A stretch of 31,400 bases of DNA from Muribaculaceae bacterium (lineage in GTDB: Bacteria; Bacteroidota; Bacteroidia; Bacteroidales; Muribaculaceae). The notes beneath the pieces were generated by a model. The model searched no databases and had not been told where the DNA came from. It saw only the letters and a program-made list of their open reading frames with translations. Position numbers and translations under genes: made by a program. The DNA lies in the NCBI GenBank assembly GCA_009775375.1, contig VSPO01000028.1, positions 1 to 31,400 of the forward strand, given 5' to 3'. This document shows, piece after piece, positions 1 to 7,775 of this stretch; position 1 is the stretch's first letter, and every line of letters starts with the position of its first letter.

Positions 1-110
1 ACGCCATCATCCCAAGTCGAAATCCCGTCCCTCATATTGGCAATCCATGTATAGGAATAATCTGAACACTTACTTATTAAAAAAACATCGTCTTTTCTAA
101 TTTGTGACAT
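1..110 (-). CDS. 5' end of an unidentified protein (partial)
   Basis: An open frame begins with ATG at 110-108 and runs off the left edge without a stop, giving 36 residues beginning MSQIRKDDVFLISKCSDYSY and ending near ISTWDDG. The composition looks like a soluble protein; no signal peptide or membrane segment is visible. I do not recognise the family. It diverges from the DUF4491 gene, with about 110 bases between the two starts. No clear -7 box or ribosome binding site is visible in front of it, so it may be a chance frame, but it is open over its whole visible length and has no frame conflict with another gene. Confidence 0.4.
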   Translation of the reverse strand, partial: MSQIRKDDVFLISKCSDYSYTWIANMRDGISTWDDG

Positions 111-172
111 ATCGCTACAGAAAAAAGACAGGGCAGGCAAAAAAAGGGAGGGGCCGTTTGAAGTTTTTTTGC

Positions 173-180
173 TAATTTTG
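173..180 (+). promoter_or_regulatory. Bacteroidota -7 promoter box for the DUF4491 gene
   Basis: TAATTTTG matches the TAnnTTTG consensus of the Bacteroidota primary sigma factor and lies 43 bases before the ATG at 224. A TTTG at 157-160 is only 12 bases upstream, shorter than the usual 19-21 base spacing, so the -33 element is doubtful. Confidence 0.5.
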
Positions 181-223
181 TAGGCGATTCGGAGGGACCG
201 GATTTCATTTTAAACTTCTTCAT

Positions 224-541
224 ATGACAGAATTATTGCAGGAGCACCACGTGTTGGGGCTCTCTTTGGGACTATGCACGTTCCTTATTATCGGATTGTT
301 TCATCCTATATGTATCAAGTGTGAGTATTATTTCGGGGTGAGATGCTGGTGGTGGTTCGCGGTGCTTGGCACGGCCATGTGCCTTCTTTCCTATCTTCTC
401 TCCGACCCATTCTGGTCGACATTATCGGGAGTGGTAGGCTTCTCCAGCTATTGGACAATCCTTGAGATTTTCGAGCAGCGGCAAAGAGTGAAGAAGGGAT
501 GGTTTCCGATGAATCCCCGGCGCAAGGATGAATACAAATGA
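224..541 (+). CDS. DUF4491 family small membrane protein
   Basis: This 105-residue protein matches my memory of the DUF4491 family: an N-terminal hydrophobic segment with GLxxFLIIGLFHPIxIKxEYYFG, a tryptophan-rich second segment (CWWWFAVLGTAM, about residues 41-62), a third segment with GVVGFSSYWTILEIFEQ, and the basic C-terminal tail KKGWFPMNPRR. Three membrane helices are likely, with the charged tail in the cytoplasm. The biochemical role is unknown. It is a single-gene unit: a -7 box lies upstream and a strong hairpin follows its stop. The next gene is convergent. The length is normal for the family. Confidence 0.8.
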   Translation: MTELLQEHHVLGLSLGLCTFLIIGLFHPICIKCEYYFGVRCWWWFAVLGTAMCLLSYLLSDPFWSTLSGVVGFSSYWTILEIFEQRQRVKKGWFPMNPRRKDEYK

Positions 542-571
542 CAATCACCGGGAACGGCAACAATGCAGAAG

Positions 572-598
572 AGCGGCCATCCCCAGGGGATGGCCGCT
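572..598. terminator. Hairpin between convergent DUF4491 and OmpA-like genes
   Basis: The arms 572-584 and 586-598 are perfectly complementary over 13 bases (about 11 pairs once a loop is allowed) and are followed on the plus strand by an AT-rich stretch with five T at 610-614. It lies between the DUF4491 stop (541) and the stop of the convergent OmpA-like gene (623), so it can end transcripts from both sides. Confidence 0.75.
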
Positions 599-622
599 AT
601 CATTATAGATTTTTGCAATTGT

Positions 623-1759
623 TTATTTGTCGGCTTCAAGGATGCAGATAGCCACGCGATTCCATGACTCTTCCTCAAACATCTCTCCGATGCCGCAACC
701 TTCGGCCTGAATTCTCGATGCCGGAATCTTATACTTCTTCATCAGCGCATTCTTCACTGATTCCGCACGGCTATTGGCAAGCTTGATGTTGAGTTCCTCG
801 GGACCATCTTTCGATGCATAACCCTTCACTACGACCTTGCTTCCGGGATGATTGTTGAGATAAGCCGCAATCATCTCGATATTAGGCTGCTGGTCGGCAC
901 CAATCACGGAAGAACCGATGCGGAAGAATACGTAGCGCACGGATTCAAGATTATTGGTCACCTTGTTGACCACCTTCGGAGGCTGATTCTTCAGCTGCTC
1001 AAGCTGGGCGGCGAGATCCGCAGCAGTGGCGGCAAGAGCAACATTCTCTGCAGCCTGGGCATCGGCCGTGGCACGCAGGTCGTTGATCTGTCCGTTGAGG
1101 GCATCAATCTCAGCCTGATTGTATGGGCGGACGGTCTCAAATCCGTTGCCACCGAAATTATACGCCACGCCGGCCGTCAGGTTGAAATTCGCACGGTTGG
1201 CATTGTAGGAAGCGGTGCTCTGCGAAACACGGCTGCTCGTCATGTCCCAAAGCACGGAGGGACTAAGAGAGAACGTCACGTAGTCGCTGACATTGAAAAG
1301 GAAATTCAGGCCCACCTTCGTGGCGAAGAAATTCTGGTCTTCAATTTCGGTCTGGAACCTATGTCCCCAACCGGCACCTGCCTGGACCTCGACATCCACG
1401 GGTCGATTATAGCCGGGATAACCGCCAAAAAGATTACAAAGGTTGACGGCTCCGAAAGCTCCAACGTAGGAATCGTCGAATGCCGTAGAGCTGTGTGGCC
1501 CACGCACGGAAGAGGTGTTGATTCCGAAAAGACTCTCAGCACCGAGCTTGAAGGCCGGCGTGATTCTCTTGTCGAGCTGCAACCCTACCACGGGGCGCAT
1601 GCTTCCGAAAAATGCATGATGACTAAGTGGAGTCGTAACACCTGCCTTAACACCGAGCGACCAATTATCGCCAAAACCCGGAGTCTCCAGGGCCTGCTGA
1701 GCGGAAATCGAGGAGACAGCGCCTAATGTCAAAGCTGCCGTAAAGATTAACTTTTTCAT
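623..1759 (-). CDS. OmpA family outer-membrane protein (barrel, coiled linker, OmpA domain)
   Basis: The 378-residue protein starts with an SP-I signal peptide (MKKLIFTAALTLGAVSSISA, cleavage before QQ). Residues about 30-210 are rich in alternating aromatic and polar strands (VTFSLSPSVLWDM, NFNLTAGVAYNFGG) as in an eight-stranded barrel. About 215-260 is an Ala/Leu/Gln-rich heptad-like linker. About 270-378 is an OmpA C-terminal domain with VKGYASKDG, the NxxLxxxRAExVxxxL helix that holds the peptidoglycan-binding Arg, and a terminal NRVAI strand. By family it should sit in the outer membrane and grip peptidoglycan, like the abundant OmpA-like porins of Bacteroides and Porphyromonas. It diverges from tgt across a 300-base gap. 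The ATG at 1759 is chosen because it begins the signal peptide. Confidence 0.9.
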   Translation of the reverse strand: MKKLIFTAALTLGAVSSISAQQALETPGFGDNWSLGVKAGVTTPLSHHAFFGSMRPVVGLQLDKRITPAFKLGAESLFGINTSSVRGPHSSTAFDDSYVGAFGAVNLCNLFGGYPGYNRPVDVEVQAGAGWGHRFQTEIEDQNFFATKVGLNFLFNVSDYVTFSLSPSVLWDMTSSRVSQSTASYNANRANFNLTAGVAYNFGGNGFETVRPYNQAEIDALNGQINDLRATADAQAAENVALAATAADLAAQLEQLKNQPPKVVNKVTNNLESVRYVFFRIGSSVIGADQQPNIEMIAAYLNNHPGSKVVVKGYASKDGPEELNIKLANSRAESVKNALMKKYKIPASRIQAEGCGIGEMFEEESWNRVAICILEADK

Positions 1760-1786
1760 AATTAAATTGTTTAGTTTTGATAATAT

Positions 1787-1802
1787 CGGAGGAACGCCTC
1801 CG
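1787..1802 (-). promoter_or_regulatory. Leader hairpin upstream of the OmpA-like gene
   Basis: CGGAGG at 1787-1792 pairs with CCTCCG at 1797-1802 around a four-base loop, 28 bases before the start codon of the minus-strand gene. It could shield or stabilise the 5' end of the mRNA. No exact TAnnTTTG box for this gene was found in 1760-2000; apart from this hairpin and the tgt promoter I see nothing else in the 300-base gap. Confidence 0.35.
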
Positions 1803-2005
1803 TAGCACTTGTCGAAAGGAATATGGCTTGCCGTTTAGCAATCGATGATTCCCTCGGTTTGACTATATAACAACAAATGCTCTCAAGAGGTTTGATTCCG
1901 CATCATTATTCCGGCGATGGCCAACCCGGAATTACTCACAAAAGCCTCCCCGGGCCACTGACAAAGGCAACCCTTGAGCGATATTGAGCCATAATCAGCG
2001 AAATA

Positions 2006-2037
2006 TTTGCAATTTAACGGGGATTGAAGTAACTTTG
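2006..2037 (+). promoter_or_regulatory. Promoter of tgt (TTTG, 20 bases, TAACTTTG)
   Basis: TTTG at 2006-2009 and TAACTTTG at 2030-2037 are separated by exactly 20 bases, the spacing expected for the Bacteroidota -33/-7 promoter. Transcription would start near 2044, leaving a short leader before the ATG at 2061. Confidence 0.75.
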
Positions 2038-2060
2038 CATAAAAATAGAGACAATCGACA

Positions 2061-3191
2061 ATGGATTTCAGAATAGAAGCCACCGCCGGCGACACCAACG
2101 CACGAGCCGGGATGATCACCACCGACCACGGACAGATCCCCACCCCCATATTCATGCCCGTAGGGACCGTGGGCAGCGTGAAAGCCGTACATATGAGAGA
2201 ACTTCGCGAGGATATCGATGCAAAGATCATTCTCGGCAATACGTATCATCTCTATCTTCGCCCCGGCCTCGACATACTCCGCCAGGCCGGCGGCCTTCAC
2301 CGCTTCAATGGCTGGGACCGCCCTATCCTTACCGATTCAGGCGGTTTTCAAGTGTTCTCGCTATCGGGCAACCGTAAACTAAAAGAGGAGGGAGCCTATT
2401 TCAGAAGCCATATCGACGGATCGAAACATCTTTTCACGCCGGAAGGTGTCGTGGACATAGAAAGAGTGATCGGGGCCGACATCATGATGGCCCTAGACGA
2501 ATGTCCGCCGGGAACGTCGGACTATGACTATGCCAAGAAATCACTCGGACTTACGCAAAGATGGCTCGAAAGAGGATGGAAAAGATATAAGGAGACCGAG
2601 GGCCTTTACGGCTACAGCCAGGCGTATTTCCCGATCGTGCAGGGCTGCGTATATCCCGATTTGCGAAGAGAAGCGGCCAAGCACGTAGCCGACCTTGGAG
2701 CCGACGGCAACGCCATCGGCGGACTCGCCGTGGGGGAGCCGACGGAAAAGATGTATGAGATGATCGAGGTGGTCAACGACGTGCTTCCGGCCGACAAGCC
2801 AAGATACCTTATGGGCGTGGGCACTCCGGCCAATATTCTTGAGGCCATAGACAGAGGCGTAGACATGATGGACTGCGTCATGCCGACGCGCAACGGCCGC
2901 AACGGAATGCTCTTCACGGCCAACGGAATCATGAACATGCGCAACAAGAAATGGGCCGACGATTTCTCACCTCTCGACGAATCGGGCACGGCATGGGTGG
3001 ACAATGTCTATTCAAAGGCCTACGTCAGGCATCTATTCATCAGCCAGGAGATTCTTGCGATGCAGATTGCCTCGGTGCATAATCTGGCGTTCTATCTCCA
3101 GCTCGTCAAGGAGGCCCGCCGCCATATAGTGGAGGGGGATTTCAAGACGTGGAAGACGATGATGGTGGAGAGAGTGACCCGCAGGCTTTAA
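2061..3191 (+). CDS. tgt: tRNA-guanine transglycosylase (queuosine pathway)
   Basis: The 376-residue enzyme exchanges the wobble guanine of GUN anticodon tRNAs for the queuosine precursor preQ1. Family marks are present: MPVGTxGSVK near residue 31, ILGNTYHL (about 57), LTDSGGFQV with the substrate-binding Asp (about 92), MMALDECPPG (about 145), GGLAVGE (about 220) and DCVMPTRNGR with the nucleophilic Asp (about 271). The zinc site is altered: where the family has ECDCYTC before the SRAYIRHL segment, this protein reads ESGTAWVDN before SKAYVRHL, so all three cysteines are absent while the later HNL histidine remains. Length is normal. It heads a likely two-gene unit with the permease 37 bases downstream, a pairing I recall from other Bacteroidota. 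Confidence 0.95.
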   Translation: MDFRIEATAGDTNARAGMITTDHGQIPTPIFMPVGTVGSVKAVHMRELREDIDAKIILGNTYHLYLRPGLDILRQAGGLHRFNGWDRPILTDSGGFQVFSLSGNRKLKEEGAYFRSHIDGSKHLFTPEGVVDIERVIGADIMMALDECPPGTSDYDYAKKSLGLTQRWLERGWKRYKETEGLYGYSQAYFPIVQGCVYPDLRREAAKHVADLGADGNAIGGLAVGEPTEKMYEMIEVVNDVLPADKPRYLMGVGTPANILEAIDRGVDMMDCVMPTRNGRNGMLFTANGIMNMRNKKWADDFSPLDESGTAWVDNVYSKAYVRHLFISQEILAMQIASVHNLAFYLQLVKEARRHIVEGDFKTWKTMMVERVTRRL

Positions 3192-3228
3192 CAACAGGCC
3201 CAACAACTATTTTTATTCAGACAAGCAG

Positions 3229-4569
3229 ATGAAATTCTCCTTTAGCAACATATCCCGACGCAGCGATAAAGGCAGGGAAACGGAAAAGGATTCCGACTTA
3301 GACCAGACGGCCGGACATGAAGTGGCGACAGAATCCGCCGGCGAGGATACCCAAACTGACGAAAACTCCACAATCGACAAAACGGATGGTGTCGAAGAGG
3401 CAGACACTGCGGAAATAGCAGATACGGTGGAACTGAAGGAGAGCACTCCGGAATTCAAGAAAAAGGCGTGGAAACTAAAGAATCCTTTCCGGCTCTATAT
3501 CCTCGACCGATACATACTGAAGCAATTTCTGGCTACTTTCGGACTGACGCTGCTCCTGATGCTGGCCGTCATCGCCATGTTTGACGTCACGGAGAAACTT
3601 GACGCCTTCCTGACCGCTCCCCTCTCGGCGACGATTTTTGATTATTTCATGTCGTTTCTCCCTTTCCTTGCTTTGCAGCTTACGCCTCTATTCGTCTTTA
3701 TCTCCGTCATATTCTTCACTTCGAAGATGGCGGGAAACTCAGAGATAATCGCCATTCTTTCGAGCGGGGTCAGCTTCAAGAGACTTCTCCGGCCCTACAT
3801 GATGGGGGCGGCCATAATCGCGATATTCACGTTCCTTCTCAACAATTATATCGTGCCTCCGACGAACATCGCGAAGAATGCCTACACCAACAAATACGTG
3901 AAGAACAAAAAGGTGGAGAGCAACGTCAATATCCAGCTCCAGGTTTCGCCGGGAGTTGTGGCATATATTGGGCGTTTTGAGGACTATAACAAGATGGGCT
4001 ACCGTTTTACCCTCGACCATATAAAAGACAAGCAGCTCCTCTCGCGCACTACGGCGACCACGGCAAGGTATGACACCACGAAAATGTATCATTGGATTCT
4101 ATCCGACTATATGACCCGCGATTTCGACGGAATGAAAGAGAAAATCACAAAGGGATACAGCCTCGATACAATCATCCCCTTTGAACCAAAAGACTTCATG
4201 ATTTCCGTCAACGACCAGGAGACTTTGACGACGCCTCAGCTTGTGGACTATATCGAGAAACAGAAGTCGCGCGGAGTGGCCAATATCAAGGCATTCGAGA
4301 TTGAGAAAGAGAAGCGCACAGCAGCGATTGCGGCAGCTTTCATCCTGACATTGATAGGCATGTCGCTTTCGTCGAGAAAGGTGAAAGGCGGAATGGGATT
4401 GAATATCGGCATCGGACTTGCGTTGAGTTTCAGCTACATCCTTTTCTCGGCAGTGACCAGTTCGTTTGCCATTTCGGGACTTACCACACCATTTATCGCG
4501 ATGGAGATACCCAACCTTGTCTATCTCCTAATCGGCATCTACCTCTACTACCGAGCCTCGAAGTATTGA
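3229..4569 (+). CDS. lptG: LptF/LptG (YjgP/YjgQ) family LPS export permease
   Basis: This 446-residue inner-membrane protein belongs to the permease half of the LptB2FG ABC exporter, which lifts LPS from the inner membrane to the LptC-A-D bridge. The core begins at about residue 85 (FRLYILDRYILKQFLATFGLTLLLML), contains the coupling region NSEIIAILSSGVSFKRLL, a periplasmic beta-jellyroll domain of about 160 residues, and three C-terminal helices. The family divides into LptF and LptG, and I cannot separate them with certainty here. The odd part is the first 80 residues, an acidic Thr/Asp/Glu-rich tail with no likely fold; no other ATG exists before the first membrane helix. It probably shares the tgt transcript. 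Confidence 0.85.
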   Translation: MKFSFSNISRRSDKGRETEKDSDLDQTAGHEVATESAGEDTQTDENSTIDKTDGVEEADTAEIADTVELKESTPEFKKKAWKLKNPFRLYILDRYILKQFLATFGLTLLLMLAVIAMFDVTEKLDAFLTAPLSATIFDYFMSFLPFLALQLTPLFVFISVIFFTSKMAGNSEIIAILSSGVSFKRLLRPYMMGAAIIAIFTFLLNNYIVPPTNIAKNAYTNKYVKNKKVESNVNIQLQVSPGVVAYIGRFEDYNKMGYRFTLDHIKDKQLLSRTTATTARYDTTKMYHWILSDYMTRDFDGMKEKITKGYSLDTIIPFEPKDFMISVNDQETLTTPQLVDYIEKQKSRGVANIKAFEIEKEKRTAAIAAAFILTLIGMSLSSRKVKGGMGLNIGIGLALSFSYILFSAVTSSFAISGLTTPFIAMEIPNLVYLLIGIYLYYRASKY

Positions 4570-4626
4570 CGGGCAAGGGAAATATCGATCGGCATCAAGA
4601 AGCCGATAACAGAACTAAGACCCAGT

Positions 4627-4653
4627 ATTAAGGATTAAGGATGAAGGATTAAG
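4627..4653. repeat. ATTAAGG heptamer tandem repeat
   Basis: Nearly four copies of a seven-base unit follow directly: ATTAAGG, ATTAAGG, ATGAAGG, ATTAAG. The last copy covers the folK stop codon. It lies between the convergent permease and folK genes, where no good terminator is seen; a six-base stem at 4588-4607 is weak. Confidence 0.7.
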
Positions 4654-5026
4654 CGGGAGGGAGGATGCTGCGATAGCCGATTTGGAAAAATTCACGTTTG
4701 AAATCTTCGGGTCGGAGGATATTATTTCCAGACAGGACAATGTCAAGGTCTATCGGCACCATTCCCCGCAACCTTGCCACAAGGTCGCGTCCGCATTCCA
4801 CCTCGTAGCGTTTGCAATTGCGTTCGAGTGCAGCGACAGGGATATCAATTTCTCCTGCGACTACGGCGTTCATATAATCGCTTCCCTGATGCCCCACGGG
4901 CGGGGTTTCATAGATATCGGAAGCCAAGAACCCTGTCAGCTGGCCGGAGAGCCATTCAATAGCCGAAGCGACCGCTTGCCTACGGTCGCCGCAGTTTGAT
5001 CCTATACTCAATACTACCTTTGACAT
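4649..5026 (-). CDS. folK: 2-amino-4-hydroxy-6-hydroxymethyldihydropteridine pyrophosphokinase (HPPK)
   Basis: The 125-residue protein matches HPPK, which moves pyrophosphate from ATP to hydroxymethyl-dihydropterin in folate synthesis. Visible marks are the N-terminal VLSIGSNCGDR, IYETPPVGHQGSDYMNAVV around residue 40-55, the CGRD turn and PIDLDIVL with the two metal-binding aspartates near residue 94. The GRxRxxRWGPR loop is shortened to GRDLVARLRGMVPID and the C-terminal part is reduced, making it about 30 residues shorter than the E. coli enzyme; short versions occur in Bacteroidales as I recall. It lies downstream of the metallophosphoesterase with a 114-base gap in which no exact -7 box was found. 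Confidence 0.85.
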   Translation of the reverse strand: MSKVVLSIGSNCGDRRQAVASAIEWLSGQLTGFLASDIYETPPVGHQGSDYMNAVVAGEIDIPVAALERNCKRYEVECGRDLVARLRGMVPIDLDIVLSGNNILRPEDFKREFFQIGYRSILPPA

Positions 5027-5140
5027 TGTTTCGATGATGTGATTTCAATTGTTTAAGTTAAAGGTATACACCCGGGCACTCTCAAAAGAGCAGACAACCG
5101 CGACAAGCCACAGGCGAACATTCCCAAAACCAATGAGACT

Positions 5141-6376
5141 CTAAATACCTTCATGGGGAAGGGAGAACAGCGTTATCTCCGGATTCGCACCGAGCAGCCT
5201 GGATGGCATCCCTACCTCTCCGGCTCCGATATTGACGTATAATCTCGTGGTCTTCCCTTCGTCGTTGAGACGTTCGTAAAGGCCGCCCCACAGTTCGTAT
5301 CTATACTTTGCGGGCGACCATTTCCATCCCCCGACCTGAATCATCATCTGCATGGCATGTGTATGACCGGAAAGAGTCAAGTCAAAATTCGTAGACTTTG
5401 AGACGACCCGGTTCCAATGCTCAGGATTATGGGTCAGAAGGAGCTTGAAGCATCGGTCGTTCTGATTATGGAGGGAATCCCTCGACGAGGGAATCGCTTT
5501 TTCAAGGTCGCCGTAGACGGCAAAGGGAGGATCTCCCCAGTTTTCCACTCCCACTACCGTGATGCTATCGTTGCCACGCATGACGTAGTCGCGCTCATTG
5601 TTGAGAAGACGCCACCCCATCTTCGCCTGATAATCGGCAAGCAGACGGTTGTTGGCTTCCCTCTGTGCGGGGGAATCCCAATCCATGTAGTCGCCATAAT
5701 CGTGGTTGCCGAGAATGGAGAACACTCCGTCGGGGGCGCTGAGTCGGGAAAGAGGCGAAATGAACGGCTCCAGTTCTTCAGTGCGGCGATTGACGATATC
5801 TCCCGTGAAAACGATAAGGTCGGGCTTGAGGGCATTGACGGAATCAACGAGATTGGAAATGAAGGTGGTGTCGTTGCCCCACGTCCCGACATGAAGGTCG
5901 CTTATCTGCGCAATCTTATATCCGTCGAAAGATTTCGGCAGCCTTGGCGAGGATATATCCACTCGGTTCACGTCGATGTCGTATCTTGTATATAAGATAC
6001 CCTCCCACATGACAGCAAACACCACAAGAGCCGCCACAATTCCAATCCGGCAGGATGGACGCCACTTGAATTTCGGCTTGGCAATAAGCCTGACGAGCCG
6101 GCCGATAATGGAAATCACTACATAAGCGAATTTCGCGAAATAGATTGAGAGATAGACATAAAGCATCCACATCACGCCGAGGATGTCGGAATCTCCCGAC
6201 CTTTTAGGCCATAGAATCAAGGCTATCAGGAATGCCCAGCAGGCAAAAGAGGAGACAGCATAAACGCGACGCCACAAACGGAGTCGCGACTTTGTCTTGA
6301 TGTCGAAGAAGATGTAGAGGTCGACCGCTACACTGAAGATGATGGCTATCACAGCCAGGATTAGGGGGATTCTCAT
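5141..6376 (-). CDS. Membrane-anchored calcineurin-like metallophosphoesterase
   Basis: The 411-residue protein has about four hydrophobic helices in the first 130 residues (for example LILAVIAIIFSVAVDLYIFF and IGIVAALVVFAVMWEGILYT) followed by a metallophosphoesterase domain. All metal motifs are present: ISDLHVG (about 160), FTGDIVN, GNHDYGDY, LLLTHNPEHW and SGHTHAMQ. This arrangement resembles the YkuE/YaeI-type group; some of those act on lipid-linked phosphates such as UDP-diacylglucosamine, but the substrate here is not shown by the sequence. The gene starts 38 bases after the acyltransferase stop, so both are probably on one transcript, which hints at phospholipid or lipid A work. The ATG opens directly into the first helix. 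Confidence 0.85.
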   Translation of the reverse strand: MRIPLILAVIAIIFSVAVDLYIFFDIKTKSRLRLWRRVYAVSSFACWAFLIALILWPKRSGDSDILGVMWMLYVYLSIYFAKFAYVVISIIGRLVRLIAKPKFKWRPSCRIGIVAALVVFAVMWEGILYTRYDIDVNRVDISSPRLPKSFDGYKIAQISDLHVGTWGNDTTFISNLVDSVNALKPDLIVFTGDIVNRRTEELEPFISPLSRLSAPDGVFSILGNHDYGDYMDWDSPAQREANNRLLADYQAKMGWRLLNNERDYVMRGNDSITVVGVENWGDPPFAVYGDLEKAIPSSRDSLHNQNDRCFKLLLTHNPEHWNRVVSKSTNFDLTLSGHTHAMQMMIQVGGWKWSPAKYRYELWGGLYERLNDEGKTTRLYVNIGAGEVGMPSRLLGANPEITLFSLPHEGI

Positions 6377-6414
6377 TCTGTTGTCGTGTTAAGGAACTCG
6401 CTCTAAGACTTGAC

Positions 6415-7590
6415 TCACTCCATGCCTCCCAACAGGCTTCTCAGCTTGTTTTTGAGAGGATTTGCATACATCGTAAGCATCGTTTTCCAAAGAAAATCCC
6501 TTTCTTCGGAAGAGATGTCGTCGAGCTGGATCTTATCGAGTTGGGAATTGAAATAATCCACAATCTCGTATTTTTTTTCCGGAGTATATTTGCGCGCAAA
6601 CCTTTCGGAGTCGTGAAGGAGGTCGAACGCGACATAATTTATCTCAAAAATCTCGTAGCTTCTATGTATGGCCTGATCCACAAGGCATCCGACATGCTTA
6701 GCAGCCACGTTGTTGTCTTTGAAGTCGCCAAGCTGGTCGAGCTTGCTGTTGATGCGCGGGGTCAGCTGGAAATGCACCCTGCCCTTGAAGCGAAGCAGGC
6801 CTGTCTCCATAGAGAAGAGATCGTCGCGCTGCGATTTCTTGAAGTCGGGGTTCCTTTTTTTCATGAGAAACTCCTTCGCCTTCAAATAGTCGTTGGGATC
6901 ATATTCATATGAAATGCAGACCGGCATAAGGTTTATCTCCTTGATTTTGTCGACAAACGGGCCCTGGCCACCGAGGGCAAGCATCTTGACGAGCGATTCC
7001 TGAGTATGGTCGCTGCTATCTTTAGCGCGTCCCTCCCTCTGAGCAATCCAGACGGACTCATGCTTTTCGAGGATGCAGTAGTGGATATACGCAGAAAGCT
7101 TCTTGGCGGCTTCAAGGCCTTCGCGCAGACCCGTGTTGCGTTTTACGACGAAACTCTTATTGAGCCGGACAAGGTCGGTGATCCAATCATAGATGAGAAG
7201 ATTGTTGCCGATCGCCACTTCCGACGTAGGATAGCCCCGGCGGAGGAAAGCCAGATTAAGAAACGACGCGTCGAGGACGATGTCGCGATGGTTGGTGATG
7301 AACGTATGGCTCATCGAAGGATTCAGATACTTCACGCCTCCGAGCGTAATGCCGGAAGTGGTGGTCTTGGCGAGCATCTCCAGGAAGGGGAACATCACCT
7401 GCGTCTGAAAATCATGCTTATTGTCGATCTTCAGCAATTCCTCAATCAACGCCGGCACGTCCTTAGGGGGCATGGTGTAGTTGACGGCATGAAGGAATCC
7501 CGGCTCTTTCACGAGCTGCTCCATCTTGGAATGGAATTCGGAATCCTCGTAAGGGGCAATATCACTGAAGTTGTATTCTTGCTGACTCAT
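6415..7590 (-). CDS. PlsB-like glycerol-3-phosphate/lysophospholipid acyltransferase
   Basis: The protein has the motifs of the PlsB/PlsC superfamily: ITNHRDIVLD (motif I, about residue 120), SFVVKRNTGLREG (motif II) and IAQREGRAKDSSD (motif III), so it should transfer an acyl chain to glycerol phosphate or a related acceptor at the inner membrane. Motif I reads H-R-D-I-V-L-D, with five residues between His and the last Asp rather than four. I take the ATG at 7590 (MSQQEYNFSDIAPY); an ATG at 7608 is in frame, and a TTG at 7632 is less likely. Its -7 box lies at 7662-7669. The metallophosphoesterase follows after 38 bases. Function is by family only. Confidence 0.8.
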   Translation of the reverse strand: MSQQEYNFSDIAPYEDSEFHSKMEQLVKEPGFLHAVNYTMPPKDVPALIEELLKIDNKHDFQTQVMFPFLEMLAKTTTSGITLGGVKYLNPSMSHTFITNHRDIVLDASFLNLAFLRRGYPTSEVAIGNNLLIYDWITDLVRLNKSFVVKRNTGLREGLEAAKKLSAYIHYCILEKHESVWIAQREGRAKDSSDHTQESLVKMLALGGQGPFVDKIKEINLMPVCISYEYDPNDYLKAKEFLMKKRNPDFKKSQRDDLFSMETGLLRFKGRVHFQLTPRINSKLDQLGDFKDNNVAAKHVGCLVDQAIHRSYEIFEINYVAFDLLHDSERFARKYTPEKKYEIVDYFNSQLDKIQLDDISSEERDFLWKTMLTMYANPLKNKLRSLLGGME

Positions 7591-7661
7591 TATGATTCTT
7601 TTTTTCATCCCTGCGGCATCCGCGCTTGGCAATGCCGCATTCGGAGGATGTTCATTTTTTG

Positions 7662-7669
7662 CAAAGTTA
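7662..7669 (-). promoter_or_regulatory. -7 promoter box for the acyltransferase gene
   Basis: On the minus strand this reads TAACTTTG, an exact Bacteroidota -7 box, 72 bases before the chosen start at 7590. The expected transcript start near 7655 keeps both ATG candidates in the mRNA. No well-spaced TTTG was found upstream. Confidence 0.55.
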
Positions 7670-7775
7670 ATGCTAAACTACCAAAATAAAAACATCCAAG
7701 AGGATTATTTTTTCTATGGGAGAGTGGAATATTATGTTTTTTTTGACTTTTGGCAACCTCAGACGCCGGCAAGCG

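Noticed and set aside
848..1726. Long plus-strand frame of 292 codons opposite the OmpA-like gene
   Set aside because: The minus strand encodes a clear OmpA-family protein with signal peptide; the opposite frame has no family features and is a shadow.
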